DNA of 60,343 nt, from NCBI GenBank assembly GCA_023129415.1, contig JAGMCF010000077.1, forward strand, positions 1-60,343. The letters run 5' to 3'. Origin of the DNA: Candidatus Cloacimonadota bacterium (GTDB taxonomy: Bacteria; Cloacimonadota; Cloacimonadia; JGIOTU-2). Shown piece after piece: positions 59,350-60,343 of the stretch. Positions within the stretch are counted from its first letter, which is position 1, and the number at the start of each line of letters is the position of its first letter. The notes beneath the pieces are model-generated. The model searched no databases, was not told the DNA's origin, and worked only from the letters and a program-made list of their open reading frames with translations. The position numbers and the translations under genes are program-made.

Positions 59350-59741
59350 TAGCAAGAAACCTCCTTTATAATAATTCCGTCAGCTGACGGATTGGAACAT
59401 TCAAAACCGGTTTCAGAAAGGTTTCTTAATCACGATTAGAACGACTTCCAACTGTTGCTAGTTTTAAGTATAGTTTTTTTTGTGTCAATAAAAACAATAA
59501 TTTATTTAACTTCATTACTTTCAGTTATCTAGAATCAATCCAACCATTATTTTATATCTATCTCTGAAAATCAATCAGTTTATAGTTTAAATCTCACTAA
59601 AATTCCAATCAGCTCCCTGTTTGATAACTCGGAAATGTGTTTGGTCCTCACCTTTGAATATGATTTTCTGACATTAGTCCGATAAATAAAGCATCAACAT
59701 TGATTTTATCTATAATTATTTTCCTTTCGCTTATTAAAGGG

Positions 59742-60263
59742 TTAATTAATTATACCTCTGCATTGTATCTTAAAAAAATCATTTACTTCTCTATTGCAAT
59801 TTAGTATGATAATTTTCTTTTCCTTTGATACATTCTTTAGCATTTCTAAAATTTGGGGTTTAATATCTTTGGGATAATTCCATATCCATTTAAAAAATTC
59901 CCAATCGAACTTTTCATAGCATCCCCTGGCTAAATCTGGTCTTATTCGTCCTCTATATTTAATGAATCTTTTAAAGCATCTCCATAAACATTTAAACCGA
60001 TTTGAGTTAATAAAGATAACAGTATCTGCATGTTTCAATCGCAAATCCAATGAACTTGCGTAATTGCCATCCATTATCCAGCAATTTTTTTGGAGTAAAA
60101 CTTTCAATTTCTCTTTCCATTCTTCTCTCGGTGTATTAATCCAATTCGGTTTCCAATAATAAGAATCAAGATGCACGACTTCAATATTGAGCAATTCTCC
60201 AAATTTCTTTGCAAATGTAGATTTCCCCGCACCACTTGAGCCAATGATTAAAATTTTACTCAT
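59742..60263 (-). CDS. P-loop nucleotide kinase-like protein (FlaR/topology-modulation-like)
   Basis: ILIIGSSGAGKSTFAKKFGELLNIEVVHLDSYYWKPNW, W IMDGNYASSLDLRLKHADTVIFI. Confidence 0.85.
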   Translation of the reverse strand: MSKILIIGSSGAGKSTFAKKFGELLNIEVVHLDSYYWKPNWINTPREEWKEKLKVLLQKNCWIMDGNYASSLDLRLKHADTVIFINSNRFKCLWRCFKRFIKYRGRIRPDLARGCYEKFDWEFFKWIWNYPKDIKPQILEMLKNVSKEKKIIILNCNREVNDFFKIQCRGIIN

Positions 60264-60343
60264 TATTTACCGGATTCTTCTAAAAAAAGCAATTTATTAA
60301 AAACAAACTAATTCATATTAAGAACATAGCTTCGTAAATTGAT

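Overview
This is an AT-rich bacterial chromosome window, probably from the FCB group. The Cloacimonadota-like style is inferred from gene content and was not tested. Housekeeping genes flank the window: mfd (partial), ddl, ndk, trxA/trxB/glutaredoxin, hsp20 with a perfect CIRCE operator, mltG, ruvX, prmC, murA, pgpA and csp. Between about 21.4 and 55.9 kb lies a cluster of 11 large secreted proteins that share a T9SS / FlgD-Ig-like C-terminal sorting domain (CTD: '...YPNPF...ttIsF...IKIYNIKGQLVK...vvWdGKDenGk.vpnGIYfyrL...kKmlLlr'). These include a Porphyromonas-type peptidylarginine deiminase, three gingipain-like C25 proteases, a subtilisin, beta-propeller, FG-GAP and beta-helix proteins, a CrtC/AttH-like lipocalin and an odd DUF483-like fusion. 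The most unusual pattern is at the DNA level. The two variable loops of the CTD carry repeat sequences of the same kinds that fill the intergenic regions. One loop carries degenerate heptanucleotide tandem tracts. In three genes these tracts are interrupted by 33-36 bp frame-preserving elements, and removing the element on paper restores the heptad phase exactly. Related palindromic elements also sit in frame inside mfd. Other points of interest are a MITE-like element visible by empty-site versus filled-site comparison in two paralogous leader regions, a near-identical tandem gene pair suggesting recent duplication or gene conversion, an HTH fused to an apparently metal-ligand-depleted M29 aminopeptidase domain, and an inhibitory-type lipoprotein serpin. 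No tRNA, rRNA or CRISPR array was seen.
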